Source of the DNA: Paramecium octaurelia | Lineage: Eukaryota > Ciliophora > Oligohymenophorea > Peniculida > Parameciidae | DNA length: 64,000 bases | Reading direction: 5' to 3' | Assembly: GCA_905182995.1 (NCBI GenBank) | Contig: CAJJDP010000027.1 | Coordinates: 556,066-620,065, forward strand | Shown: positions 9,937 to 21,416 of the stretch, piece after piece | Position numbering within the stretch: position 1 is the stretch's first letter | Layout of the letters: the number at the start of each line of letters is the position of its first letter | The notes under the pieces: model-generated | The model's input: only the letters and a program-made list of their open reading frames with translations | Told to the model about the DNA's origin: nothing | Database searches by the model: none | Program-made: the position numbers and the translations under genes

Positions 9937-11766
9937 ATGAATTTTGAAGATAAATAAAATGACAGGCTATACAAAAATAGATTCTATATAAAGCATAAGA
10001 TTAGTGCAGGTACTTTTTGAAATTGGTTTAACATTTGAAAGGTTCATTTGGAGTTGTATTCTTATGTTAAGATCTTCAGACCAAAGAATATGTGGCAATG
10101 AAAGTAGAGAAGGAGGACATCAATTCAATGAGTTTGGAAAGGGAAATCTAAATGTTAGACGAATTAAAAAAGCTTCCAGGTTAGAAATTTGCTAAAATAG
10201 GGATTCCCAAAATAATATGGGCAGGAAATGAGCATAATCATAATTGTTTGGTGATGCAATTGCTAGGCAGAGATTTATCCTACCATTTAAAGGCTTTAAA
10301 AAGGTTTTCATTGAAATGCGTTGTCAATATATCACTCCAAATTATCTAAATAATTGAAGGAGTGCATAAGAAGTACTTATAAATTCATATAATTTGACAG
10401 AGGAATAATTCATAGAGACATGAAACCAGAAAACGTAATGACTGGAAAAGATCAAGAATCAAACTAAATCTTTTTAGCTGATTTTGGAATTGCCAAATTT
10501 TATAGAGAACCTGATGGAACACATGTGTATATTATATCCCATAATAGAAATAAATATCAGACCCTTCAAAGACAATAAATCCTTTGTTGGTACAACCAGA
10601 TATGCAAGCATTGGAGCACACAGAGGATTTGAATTGAGTAGGAAAGATGATCTTGAATCAATCGGATATATGATTATCTACATGTACAAAGGAACCCTGC
10701 CTTGGTAAACTTATCATAATGTGGCAGAGAAGGAAAAGACTAAAATGGTTGGTTAGATCAAATAATAAACATCATTAGAAGAATTGTGTAAGGATTGTCC
10801 TTAAGAATTTTATTAGTAACCCTCATTCATATGTAGGTATTTCCAATATGTAAAGCAATTGCAATACAAATCTACTCCTGATTATAGATATTTACATTCC
10901 TTATTTGAGTAAATATCCATAAACAATGGATTCAAACATGATAAAAGACTTGACTGGACTGAATTCTCTCAAGGGACCACTAAAATCTCAGGAGAATAGA
11001 CCCAGCAAGATACAAGACAACCAGTTAGGTCGTCTAGATAAGATGATAAATTTAAAAATGTTGACTACATTCCATCATAACGGTACATGTCTTATTTCAT
11101 AATCAGATCCGACATTAATAATTTACAAAAAGCAATTAACAGCAATAGAAATAGAGGTAGACATCAATCAGAATAATGCGTCAATAAAAGTAATAACAGT
11201 GGAAATAGTTTCTCATCTTCGTATATCAATAGTTAGCAATCTTCCATTCTTTTAAACTATTAAAACTCATAATTTTCTCAAAGTAATATTAGAATAGGAT
11301 CCTCAAAACTATTAAGCAAATTATAAGAAAGGGGAATCATCAGTTTACATTAGGATTCCAAAGGATCTCTAATTTAATAGCAATCTTCTAAATCATTTCA
11401 TGAAAGACACATGTCCTCTCACTTACAATAGTAATTAATGCCTCAATAGCAGCAGTCGTTTCATAACAATAGTCAGATCATGTAACTCTAATAAGAAGAC
11501 TTTTAAGATTTAGAGGAACTTGAAGAAAGACTACAAAAAGATAAAAAGTCTAAGTAAAATATACATTAATCAAGAGTTAACGAAATTAGGCTCATAAAAG
11601 CAGCAAACCATTAAAAGTCAAAGAAATTCAAAATCATTTTAAGCAATCTGATAACTAAACTGATTTGTAAGGAATGACATAATTAGAAGAAGCAAGTATC
11701 GAAAACAAGCTCTAAAACTACACTTTTAATGCTCCAAAATTAAAATAAAACTTAGCTAAATATTGA
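9937..11766 (+). CDS. casein kinase 1-like protein kinase with long Gln/Ser/Asn-rich tail
   Basis: 571 aa with introns of 32, 28, 34 and 20 nt; the first splits the glycine loop, giving [14 protein letters not shown]. Also visible: the catalytic Lys in [20 protein letters not shown] (about residue 138), the metal-binding motif as DFGIAKFY, and the CK1 signature [14 protein letters not shown] followed by DDLESIGYM instead of the usual APE motif. This identifies the CK1 branch of Ser/Thr kinases. After about residue 300 the protein is low-complexity (Gln, Ser, Asn) and ends in a short charged segment after the 20-nt intron. ATG 9937 is chosen because the frame that gives the glycine loop leads back to it; a nearer ATG at 9959 is out of frame. 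Confidence 0.88.
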
Positions 11767-12319
11767 CTCATACTCGATTTTTTATTCTTTATTTCAAATA
11801 GAAATAATCTATTTTTGATTGTTAGATTGTATAATTATAAGTACAATTCTATACACTTAATTAAGTGTATAATAATATATTCTCATATATTAAACTATTT
11901 TGTATAATAATAATACTTATGTTATTTCATTGTATTTTATTAAATGAACACAGTTATAGTAGTTAATACTTAAATATTGTTTTTAATTAGAGACTTTGCC
12001 TATCAATAAAAAGAGTATTTATTGATGTGTTTGATAAGTAATTTCACAATATTAATTATTAATTATTATAATTTGTAACAATCTACTTAATTTTAGTATA
12101 TATTCAAATAATTTACATTGTAATTGATAGACTTTTATAAAATAAAGTCAAATATGAATTAAATAGAAAATTAACTATTTTATGATTAAAAATTAATTAG
12201 TGAAATTTGTTTTTTTATTTATTTATTTTTAATTATTAATGAATTTATTCAAGACTTTTTTTCTAATTATATTTTGAAATTAAATGAAATGAAATACAAA
12301 ACAATTAAAATTAATAAAA
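11767..12319. other. convergent intergenic region with a perfect 20-bp palindrome
   Basis: About 550 bp, extremely AT-rich, between two convergent genes. At 11851-11870 lies a perfect palindrome with 10-bp arms and no loop (left arm ATACACTTAA). Its position, about 85 bp after the kinase stop, could suit a 3'-end or binding element, but in DNA this AT-rich it may be chance. No gene was seen. Confidence 0.5.
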
Positions 12320-13567
12320 TCATTAAAATTGCTAATCATTATTATTATGATTTAGATTTGGATTGTTACGAGGATTGCATTCGTATTACTCGATTATGGT
12401 ATGCAAAAGTTAAACTATTTCATTTTGAGTTGGTTATTGATAATTTGTTAATTATATCAATTTTTACCATAAGGAAGATCTGTCTGAGTATTCTCTTCGT
12501 TCTTCTATTTCTTTTAATTATAAGAAATGCTATTACTATTACATTAAGCTTTGATAAAACTATAGATCTAATTATGAGTTTTAATTAAAGTATTGCATCT
12601 CTAGAAATATAAGAATAATAAATACAGTCTCTAAAATACTATTGTTGAGGCTATGGATAGCATAAATATTGTTATTATTGATTTTACATTTATTACTATG
12701 CTTACAAATATTGTTATTGTAAATAATAAAAGTCCAAATATGTATTTGGTTAAAAATGTGGGATAATGGGAATGTCTTCTTAAACTTTTGCTTTCTTGAT
12801 TGTTTCCTTCTTCTATTTAGTTTTTGGAGGTCTGCCTCTCTTCGAACTTGGAATTTTATATTCAAGCATTGGAATGTCCTTGATCTATTATTTTTGAAAT
12901 CGAACTCCAATTCTTTCTTGATCAAAGTAAGCCACAAAATTTTCTTTATTCATAGGAATTTTGGTATTTGAATCGCAAAATAAGATGCTAGATTATTTTT
13001 GATCTGAGAAATCATGATTAATCACATTCTAAAATCCTTGAATTAAAGTTCTTATCAGATTTACACTTCTATAAGTATTAAAAGTATTTATATGCTCCTA
13101 AGATTGGATATGCTAAACTAAGATAAAAAGTCAACATACATCTAAATATTCTTCATAATTTTTTTTGCAGACTCCACAATACCTATGTTTTTTGCCAGGC
13201 TTTGGAACTAACTTAAAAATAATACAATAATTAAATACCATTTTGGTCTTCTTGATTCTCTATTCTTCAATTTTCAATTGATGTTCTTATTAATATATCT
13301 CTAGATTGAATTAATATTAAGTTCTATCATATTCTAGGATGAATGTAGGGAGTCCGGGCTATCTATCGCAATTCAGAATAGGAACTATGTTTTCAAACTA
13401 TCCAGTGAATCTTTTGTAATGTGATACATTTACTCATTATAAACAGGACAATAATCGAGAGTGATTTATGACTTAATCCAACATTCACTATATTTTGGTA
13501 TCAAAATGAATTGATGTTCATAACAAATCTATTAGCATCTCTTCTTTGGTTTAAGGGAATGAATCAT
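12320..13567 (-). CDS. Dbf4-type zinc-finger protein with AT-hook and Gln-rich tail
   Basis: 381 aa after removing introns of 23, 27, 27 and 25 nt. The centre holds a DBF-type zinc finger: KKHRYCGVCKKNYEEYLDHI followed by SQEH, that is C-x2-C...H-x5-H. This finger is characteristic of Dbf4, the activating subunit of the replication kinase Cdc7. Downstream is an AT-hook (SKRGRPPKTKQKK) for minor-groove DNA binding, then a tail rich in Gln. The N-terminal half has only weak resemblance to Dbf4 motif M, so true Dbf4 identity is inferred. One intron starts GTT instead of GTA. The gene lies 32 bp downstream of PSF2 on the same strand, which is suggestive but may be coincidence. Confidence 0.65.
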
Positions 13568-13599
13568 TTAATTTTTAATAAATTAATATATAAATATTC

Positions 13600-14146
13600 T
13601 CAACTCTCTGCTAGTAATTTCAATTACCTCAATTTTTTTAAATCTCCATAAAAATTTGAGTAAATTTTATTTCTTTCATGTTGATTTAAGTTATTTATTT
13701 TTAGGGCATCTGATCCTCTTGTAATAAATTCTTCTACTTTCTTCTAAATTTTGCTTTCTCTTCTTGTCTTGATGTCTTCCAACAATAACTTGATTTTATC
13801 ATCATCTTTGATATCATCTCTGCAATAAGAGAACAAAATTGAAGAAATTTCAAAATAATATTGATCCATCCTTGCCAATTCTAACTCATTAATGGTTTCT
13901 TCATCAAGTTTTTATTGCAACCTCTCAATAGTTAACCATTCAGGAGGAATAACTCTACATTTATTCTTTTTCTTCAATTCAATTGCTACCCATAATGGAA
14001 CCTCTACAATTTAATTAATTTTAAATGGTCCAAAATATCCCTTAATTAATCATTTTCGATATTACAGAAATGAATTGTAGCTTATCCAAATCAAAATTCG
14101 GTTAAATATTAATGAAGGTTGAATGTTAAATAATGAAATCACTCAT
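13600..14146 (-). CDS. PSF2: GINS complex subunit PSF2 (GINS2)
   Basis: 173 aa with one 25-nt intron. The GINS tetramer joins Cdc45 and MCM2-7 to form the replicative helicase. Signature blocks are evident: [39 protein letters not shown] with the PSF2 motif [11 protein letters not shown], then [17 protein letters not shown] and a C-terminal helix [15 protein letters not shown]. The length fits (human 185 aa). The protein ends DLKKLRQLKLLAES at TGA 13600-13602. It reads from the same strand as the downstream Dbf4-type gene and the upstream ANTH gene, with gaps of 32 and 73 bp. Confidence 0.92.
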
Positions 14147-14219
14147 TTCTGCATTAATATATCCTTATTACATTATTAAATTAATTTTATAAAAACATTA
14201 ATTATTACAACCAATATAT

Positions 14220-15531
14220 TCAATCCCCTTTTGGTAAATCAGTGCCTTCTTCTTGAGATTATTTTTAGAATGACACTTAAGAATCTTGTTATTGTTATTG
14301 CTATTATTATTTCTTCTTAGCTAATTTTGATTGCATATTCGAATTTTATAGTATCATTTTTAATTCTTCAAAATCTTCATCGTCCCCATCACTATCCCCT
14401 TGTCTGCCAGCTCTATGAGTTTTCATGGCACCACCTTTCCTCGGCACTTTACTTAAATCAATCCTGGTATCAAGAGCAATTTAAGACTTAGAGCCTCTAC
14501 TTGATATCTGTGGTTTTTAGAAGCCTCTATCAGTGTGATTGCCCATATTTAACTTTTATTTCAGCATAAACTCTTCTATTTACTTATGAACAGGTTTATT
14601 CACATCAAACCACTTAGGTTATTTAATAACATTATCTCGATCAAAGTGTTTCCTATATTTATATAAATCTGATATAGAATTTCTAATTTGGAATAATTGT
14701 AAATATAATTCGTAGAACTATAAGCAAATATTTGTAGCTAAATGTCTATAATAGTCTAACAATTGCAAAATCTAATATCCCTTATAGTAATACCTCTTTG
14801 CTTAAAAAATTGTAAAATACAATTATGTCGGACCAATACACTAACACTATCTCTTTTAGCAGCATGTCTTCTGGTACCATCAATAGTGCTTCCTTCAATG
14901 TATCCATCTATCCCAACCCACTGTTTACCTGACTCTTTAAATCATTAATATACCAAATTGCTTATCTTAAACAACCATAATAGCTTTGTTTATATATCAA
15001 TAAATTTTTATCCTTCCTAAAACAATGGGTATTGCTACACTTTGCAGGCATGAAACACCTAAATATTAACAGCAAGTTTTTGTAAATATTAAAAATAGCT
15101 TAGCTAAATATTTGCAGATAGCCATTCCTCTTTTTGTTGATTTGTTTTAACAACAGTTGGTGATTTTCGATTCATAAGAATTGCAAATTTCTAATTCAGA
15201 AAGTGATCTGCAAAATCAATACCTAATTAAAATTCGTGCAGCATTAAATGACATGTCAAAAGCACTTTATTTCTTATAATATATGAGCTTGCAAATTCCC
15301 TAAGAATATGGTAAATATTTCTTACTGTTCACAAGTCAATTGGAAATATTGATCTATATAATAAGATGGTGCTTTTGTTATAAATTCTGAATGATTATTC
15401 TCGAAGCAAGAAATTAAGAATAAGAGATCATCCAATAAAATTTCATCAGATTAACCTAACAGAGATGAGTTTGCTATTCTCTTTTAGAATGGTGGCCTAT
15501 TTTTGAAATACCCCATAAATTTATTGATCAT
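14220..15531 (-). CDS. ANTH-domain protein, AP180/CALM-like clathrin adaptor
   Basis: 412 aa with introns of 26, 25 and 22 nt. ANTH domains bind PI(4,5)P2 and clathrin at endocytic membranes. The N-terminal part shows the helical ANTH pattern: RNKVLLTCHLMLHEFQLG (early helices), ADHFLNQKF, then the long region LLLKEIVLVYWSDII-like, NFLSKEILQLLDYYRHLA, and NICLQFYELY, matching the 'N-L-hydrophobic-D-kinase-like' end of ANTH. The C-terminal 120 residues are low-complexity, with basic and acidic stretches (QGDSDGDDEDFEELK) and Gln runs, where clathrin or AP-2 motifs often lie. Family assignment rests on helix pattern rather than a short signature, so confidence is moderate. Confidence 0.6.
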
Positions 15532-16213
15532 AATATTGTATTTATAATTCTAATTAATGTTTGATTACAATATTATCATTCTTACAATATGCTAACGTCA
15601 TTTTTATATCATCTAATTCAAACCAAAGACATTTAAATATTTTATATTTTCAATTATGATTCATTTATTTTCAATTTAATTTAAGCTCAACTGAGGATTT
15701 CAAATTTTACTTATTTCTGTCTATTGTACTTATTGCTATTTCAATTCATAATATTCAATAAGAACATTAGATTTTATTATTAATCAGATCGTTTCTATAT
15801 TAAAATTTAATTTACTAATATAGAGAAATGATAAAATGATAAGGAATTAGTGCAATAAGATTGGACTAAAATGAACATTAATTAATTAAGTTACATCTTT
15901 TGTTTTAATAATTATAAACTTGTAATTATTAATTAAAATCAATTAAACCAATTTGTTTTATAAATTATCAAATTCTAAGTTGTTGATACTTTTTAAATCA
16001 AATTTTCTTAGTCTATAATTTTATTAATTAACAATTACTAAATAAATATAAAATAGAAACATAAATTTATCTATAATCTTTTTCACAACTTATAACTAGT
16101 ACATGGATCTTTTGTCATAATTCTTAATAATTATTTTATCTGAAATTGAAGTTTTATCTCTTAGATTGGAAGATTTTCATTTCTAATTAAATCACAATAT
16201 TTTAAAGGATATT
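15532..16213. other. intergenic, AT-rich
   Basis: About 680 bp upstream of the ANTH gene and downstream of the 59-aa minus-strand gene. No protein-like frame or RNA gene was recognised on either strand. Confidence 0.55.
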
Positions 16214-16393
16214 TCATTATAGTTCCACTTCAACTTCACACTCATACGCTACAAAACATCTATTTTCAACTAATCTGTATTTCGCTTCATATACAAAATA
16301 AATTTTCTTTCTGTTACCATCAGATAATAAGAATACATTATCTATTTAATAAATAGCATATAAGCAAAAATATAATTCTTCCCATTTATCCAT
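16214..16393 (-). CDS. small protein, 59 aa, unknown
   Basis: An intron-free frame from ATG 16393 to TGA 16214-16216 encodes a compact, non-repetitive, protein-like sequence with 4 acidic residues near the start (MDKWEELYF) and an acidic end (YECEVEVELQ). There is no signal peptide or zinc motif. The alternation of charged and hydrophobic residues suggests beta strands. It stands divergently 80 bp from the WD40 gene. No family was recognised. Confidence 0.5.
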
Positions 16394-16473
16394 GATTCTT
16401 GATCTCTAGTTTGACGATCTGTAATATTTTTACAAATATTATATTTTGATTAATATATTTATTAAATATATAA

Positions 16474-18432
16474 ATGAAGGTTATTTCTTTGGACCAGAGT
16501 TAAACAAAAATAAAAATTTTATAGCAAGTCATTACTATTCCTGATGTTCCTTGCTAAAGACATGCAAAGGAATAGTTGGTGTCAGTGTGTACTCAAGGGT
16601 AATGTAGAGAAAAAGGTGCAATATGCCCATTATGTTAAGTGAATTATCATCATATGCATCTGGAGGATACTTGGAATCTGAATTATTTTGTATAATAAAT
16701 TCATAAATAAATTGAAAGTCTATAGCCAGATTATAAAGCCATTAATGAATTACTTATCAGCTTTAAGTTAAAAATAAGTGAAGTAAACTTTGTATTAAGA
16801 ATTAGTCCATCAAATCGTTAATTTTGTAATTGGAAATCATTGATAAGCAAGTGAATATGATTCTGCAAAAGTCTAAGCAAAAAATTGACTTTGACATAGA
16901 TGAAATAAAAACTACTTTGAAAAATTTAGGAAAAACTAGTTAAATTGATAATTTTGGAAAAAAAAGTAAGTTATCTTACACATTTTAGTTGTTAAATTAA
17001 CCTAATACTTTGGTATCGATCCTAAAACTCATGAAGTTTACAGAACAAAGGATTATGAGGATTTATAGATTTAGAAAATGACAGACTTAATAGAAGAAAA
17101 CTAATAATACTTTGAAAAAGTGAAGGAAAGAATAACTAGATTATTGACAAAGACTTTAGATAAATTTTGTAATTTTGAGATACCTTAAATGGAAATGGTT
17201 GTTTCAAAATAATTCGAACCCAAACAATTGAGATGTTAATAAGTTATACATAGAGCACATTAGAATTGGATCAGAAGTGTATCTATGTTTAAATTAAGTG
17301 AAAGAGAAATTTAAAAAGTAAAAGAAACAGCATAAGGACAATTGTCAGAATTTGACCAATCTTTGCGATATGGCTAAATGGCCATTGTAACCACTAGTGA
17401 TGATATGGACATAAAGGTTTGGCTGGATTCACCTGATGATCATAAATTTCATTTGTTATCGACTATAACTGGGGCACATTAAAGGGAATTCTTTGGACTT
17501 AGAATTCATTATTGCGATATTAATTTAATTACTAGGTTGAGCAATGAAATTTCATGTAATAATTTGATTTTCAGTGCACAACATGGTTTAATTAAAGTTT
17601 GGGATTGGATTAGCAAAAAATGTGTTAATGAAATAAAGACTCAATCATTTTTTACTTATGATTTTGAAATTGTCAAGATGAAAGATCTTGGAATTTGTTT
17701 TGCTCATGGATCTAAAAATTCTATTTAAATTGTTGATTTCACTAGTCCATTTGGAATGCTTATGATATAAGAAATTAATCCAGATGAATAAAACAAAGAT
17801 ATAAGTACTTTCAGGAAGATATCCCAAGTAAAGGAAAAATTTGATTATCTGGCAGTTGGATTTATCAATGGGGTTATTAAAGTTTTTAAAAATGATGGCA
17901 AATTACTCTATAAAATATAGAGATAAGATACTGAATTAGCCTTTTGTGTGGAGTTTTTAAGGATTGTGTAAAAGAAAACTTAAAATACTAAAGGTTCTAC
18001 TGAGCTTTTAGTTATTGGGTCTGATTCTGGATAAAGTACGCTTCAATATTATAAAAGTTAGTGCTTATGACATTTAAACCGGAAAATCTGTTTGGGTTAA
18101 CAGAAATTCCCATACAAGTTTTGTAAGAGGTTTGACTTCCATTATAGTTAAAGATAGTTCTTCTACTAAGACTATTTTGCTAAGTCAATCAGAAAAAGAA
18201 GGAAGCATCAACATATTAGACGGGTAATGTTAAAATTAAACGTAAATTTAGAGCTAATGGATAGTTATTACATTCGATGCAGGATGCTCTAGATTCAGGC
18301 CTCAGATTTAGAGGCTTAAGCTCGTATTAAGGAGTGCTTGATCCTATAACTCCTGATTCTTCAATTATTGTTGCAGGAACTTGTAAAGGAACACTACATA
18401 TTTTCACTTTTTAAGAATAAAAATAAACTTGA
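16474..18432 (+). CDS. B-box-like zinc motif plus WD40-repeat protein
   Basis: 620 aa with introns of 23, 23, 22 and 28 nt. Residues about 27-66 carry a Cys/His cluster (CQRHAKEQLVSVC, then CREKGAICPLC and YHHMH) resembling a B-box or divergent RING. A coiled-coil-like charged segment follows. The C-terminal half has WD-type blades: MAIVTTSDDMDIKVW, ISAQHGLIKVWDWISKKC-like units, GFINGVIKVF, SAYDIQTGKSVW, and CKGTLHIFTFQ at the end. Such proteins are scaffolds, often with a ubiquitin ligase role; no specific function can be given. The start ATG 16474 immediately precedes the first conserved segment. Confidence 0.7.
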
Positions 18433-18694
18433 TTGTATATTCATATTAAGTTTAAGTTCCAAGATTTATTTATTTATCTTATAATCGTTATCAAAATTAT
18501 TTTAAGCTATTTTTACTCAAATTAAGTGAAATTCCTATTTAGAACCTTATCTAAGATCTTGATATCAATAAATGAACCAAAATTTATTTAAAATCTAAGG
18601 TCGAAAGAACTGATAGATGAAGTTTAAATTGCAATCAAATATAAATTATAAAGTTTGAATAACACAATTAATCTTTAATTATTTATAACAAATA

Positions 18695-21227
18695 TCAATT
18701 TTTTAATAATTCGAATGGATTTTAAGATTTTATTTATTACTTTTTAGATTCTTTCTTTTGTTTATTATGGTGATGAGCAATTGCAAAATCTTAAAGTTCA
18801 TTCTATGATATATTTAAATATTTACATGAGGTTTTCTATCTCTATTGATTACTCTCTTTTGATCTTCTTGATCGTGATTTTATCCATCTTTCTATTCTCT
18901 ATCATTATCTCTTTGAGATTAATTGTCTCTATAACCTTTATTATTATTTTCTCTATTTCCTCTATTATCTTAATATTCCTTATTATCTTTATTTTCCCAT
19001 TTTTCTCTTTTTTCTCTATAATTGTTATCTCTTCGCTCTCTGTTGTCATAATTATCTTAGTAATCTCTCTTATCCCATTTATTTCTATTATCTTTATTAT
19101 CCCTATTATCCCTATTATCTCTATTATCTCTATTATCTCTATTATCTCTATTATCTCTATTATCTCTATTATCTCTATTATCTCTATTGTCTCTATTGTC
19201 TCTATTATCTCTATTATCTCTATTGTCTCTATTATCTCTATTGTCTTTATTATCTCTATATTCTCTATTATCCCTATTGTCTCTATTATCCCTATTGTCT
19301 CTATTATCCCTATTATCTCTATTATCTCTATTGTCCCTATTTTCCCTATTATCTCTATTATCCCTATTGTCCCTATTATCTCTATTGTCTTTATTATCCC
19401 TATTATCTCTATTGTCTTTATTATCCCTATTATCTCTATTGTCTCTATTATCTCTATTATCTCTATTGTCTCTATTATCTCTATTGTCTCTATTATCTCT
19501 ATTGTCTCTGAAATCTCTGTTATCTCTTTGATATCTTTAGTCTCTATTATCTCCATAATCCCTATTATCTCTTTAATATCTTTAATCTTTATTTTCCCAT
19601 TTATTTCTTTAATCTCTATTGTCCCTTTAATCTCTATTTTCTCTTTGACCATTATTGTCTCTTTAATCTTTATTTTCTCCCTAATCTCTATTATCTTTCT
19701 ATTCCTTATTATCTCCCTATTCTTTATTCTCAATCAATTCTTAAGGTTCTCTTTTATCAGGGTTTTCTCTTTAATCTCTATAATCTCTATTATCTCTTTT
19801 ATAATCCCTATTATCTCTATTGTAATAGTCTTTTCTATTTTCATAGTTTTTGTATCCACCTCTTTGTTATGCTCTATTATTTTCATCATTTTAGTCTCCA
19901 GGTTAATCATTATCATTTTAAAAATTTTTTTAATCTCTATTTTAATATTTATTCCCTCTATATTATTTGTTATTTCTGAATTAATTGTCAGGATTGTTAT
20001 CTTTTTATTAATCTGCATTCTCATCTTGATTAGTTTGATCTCTATTTCTATAATTATTTTTATAGTTATTATGATAATTATTATTATGATAATTTTTATT
20101 TTGGTAGTCATTTCCTCTATAATTGTTATACCTTCTTTAATTAGATTCTTGATATTATGATTATGATTATTGTTATTATTATTATTACTATTATTATTAT
20201 TATTATTATTATTGCATTTATTATTATTATTCATCAGTAGGAATTTGAGGTTCTTATTATTTCTCTACCTTTTCCACTTATTCAACCTTCTTTTCTCCAT
20301 CGTCTGTAGGTGTTTGGTCAATATTTTACGTAGCTTAAGGTTATTACGCCTGATGATTAATAAGCAAAATTACATTATTTTCATCGGCTCGTGATGAAGG
20401 GTTCCTGAGAATCTTTGGAGGCTCTTAGACTTTTTAATGTTATTATTGATAATTATTGCCTCTTCTATTTTGATAGTCTCCTCCTCTAAACTATTGATCT
20501 CTTCTTTTGTGCACAAAGTCATTTTAGTTTTCTTCATTAAATTATCTTGGTTGCTTATGGTATTACTTTCCTTTATTTCCATAATTTCTGTCCCTATCAA
20601 AATCTATTTTCATAAAAATTCTTTCAGTCTTTCCATCAACTTCCTAAATAAATTTATATGTTATCTGATTACAATTTATAATTTATGAGCATCAAGTAAT
20701 TTTAAAGCATTATCCTTATCTACATCAAATCTAGCTTGATCGTCATGGATTGAGAAATTGTTCATGACTATGTCTTTCAAGACTTCCTTAATTTAATCCT
20801 CATTCAATTTCAGATTTTAGAGATGAATGAGAATATTGACATTATCCCCAGTAAAATTAGCGAGCTACTCTTTCTTTTATTCAATAAATCCTAATATTAA
20901 ACTAAAATGATTACGATTGTTATCTTTATAATTTCTTCTTTGATTGTTGTCATTCCTGTCTCCTCTCTCGTTTCTATCACCTCTATAGTTATCTCTATTT
21001 TTATAATTCCTTTAATTGTCCTTATTGTCTCTTTGATCATTTTCTTATCTTGGATAATCTTTGTTATCTCTGTATCCTCTTTTATTGTTATTTCTTTAAT
21101 TGTTGTTGCCTTTGTAATTTGATCTTTTCTTGTTTCGGTTATCCTCTTCATCAGAAGCATTTTTTGGTTTATCGTTGTCTTCGTCTGATGTCATGTCACC
21201 CCAATTTTACTATTAATTTTCAGCCAT
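18695..21227 (-). CDS. RNA-binding (RRM) protein with very long Arg-Asp-Asn repeat region
   Basis: 826 aa with introns of 29 and 23 nt. After an acidic start (TSDEDNDKPKN) and a first Arg/Asn/Asp-rich stretch comes a folded segment of about 85 residues with an RRM-like pattern: VNILIHLQNLKLNEDQIKEV for strand 1 and helix 1, SIHDDQARFDVDKDNALKLL for the RNP1 side, and TERIFMKIDFD for the last strand. The canonical aromatic RNP1 is poor, so this is a divergent RRM. The rest is low-complexity: poly-Gln near 20165-20235, then more than 150 residues of RDN/RGN/KDN units. It ends NPFELLKN. The layout resembles RGG/RDN-rich mRNA-binding or translation factors that form condensates; function is inferred. 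Confidence 0.7.
19075..19560. repeat. 9-bp tandem repeat coding for Arg-Asp-Asn
   Basis: About 50 near-identical copies of a 9-bp unit (plus strand tctattatc; minus strand AGAGATAAT read as R-D-N), with variants encoding R-G-N, R-D-K and G-N-R. It lies inside the minus-strand RRM gene. Variants keep the reading frame, so selection or slippage preserves the tripeptide. The apparent 459-aa hydrophobic ORF on the plus strand is the complement of this repeat. Confidence 0.9.
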
Positions 21228-21416
21228 TTGCGATTTAAATAATTATTTAATATTAAAGAATCTAATGACTTTTGGATATTTAAATCATTTCCATTTCTTA
21301 TTATCATTTATTCATTAATTATTTATCTGAAAGTGCGCAATAAGAATGATTCAATAAATTTATTCTAATATTTTCTTAATCACAAATTCTCTCTTGAATA
21401 AAAAGAAGATTAATTA

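Noticed and set aside
12274-12588. Plus-strand ORF of about 104 aa
   Set aside because: It overlaps the Gln-rich C-terminal exons of the Dbf4-type gene, whose minus-strand frame gives a coherent protein and whole-codon length.
18781-20160. Apparent 459-aa hydrophobic Ile/Ser-rich plus-strand ORF
   Set aside because: It is the complement of the Arg-Asp-Asn repeat of the minus-strand RRM gene; the minus frame has ordered domains and introns, while this one is pure repeat.
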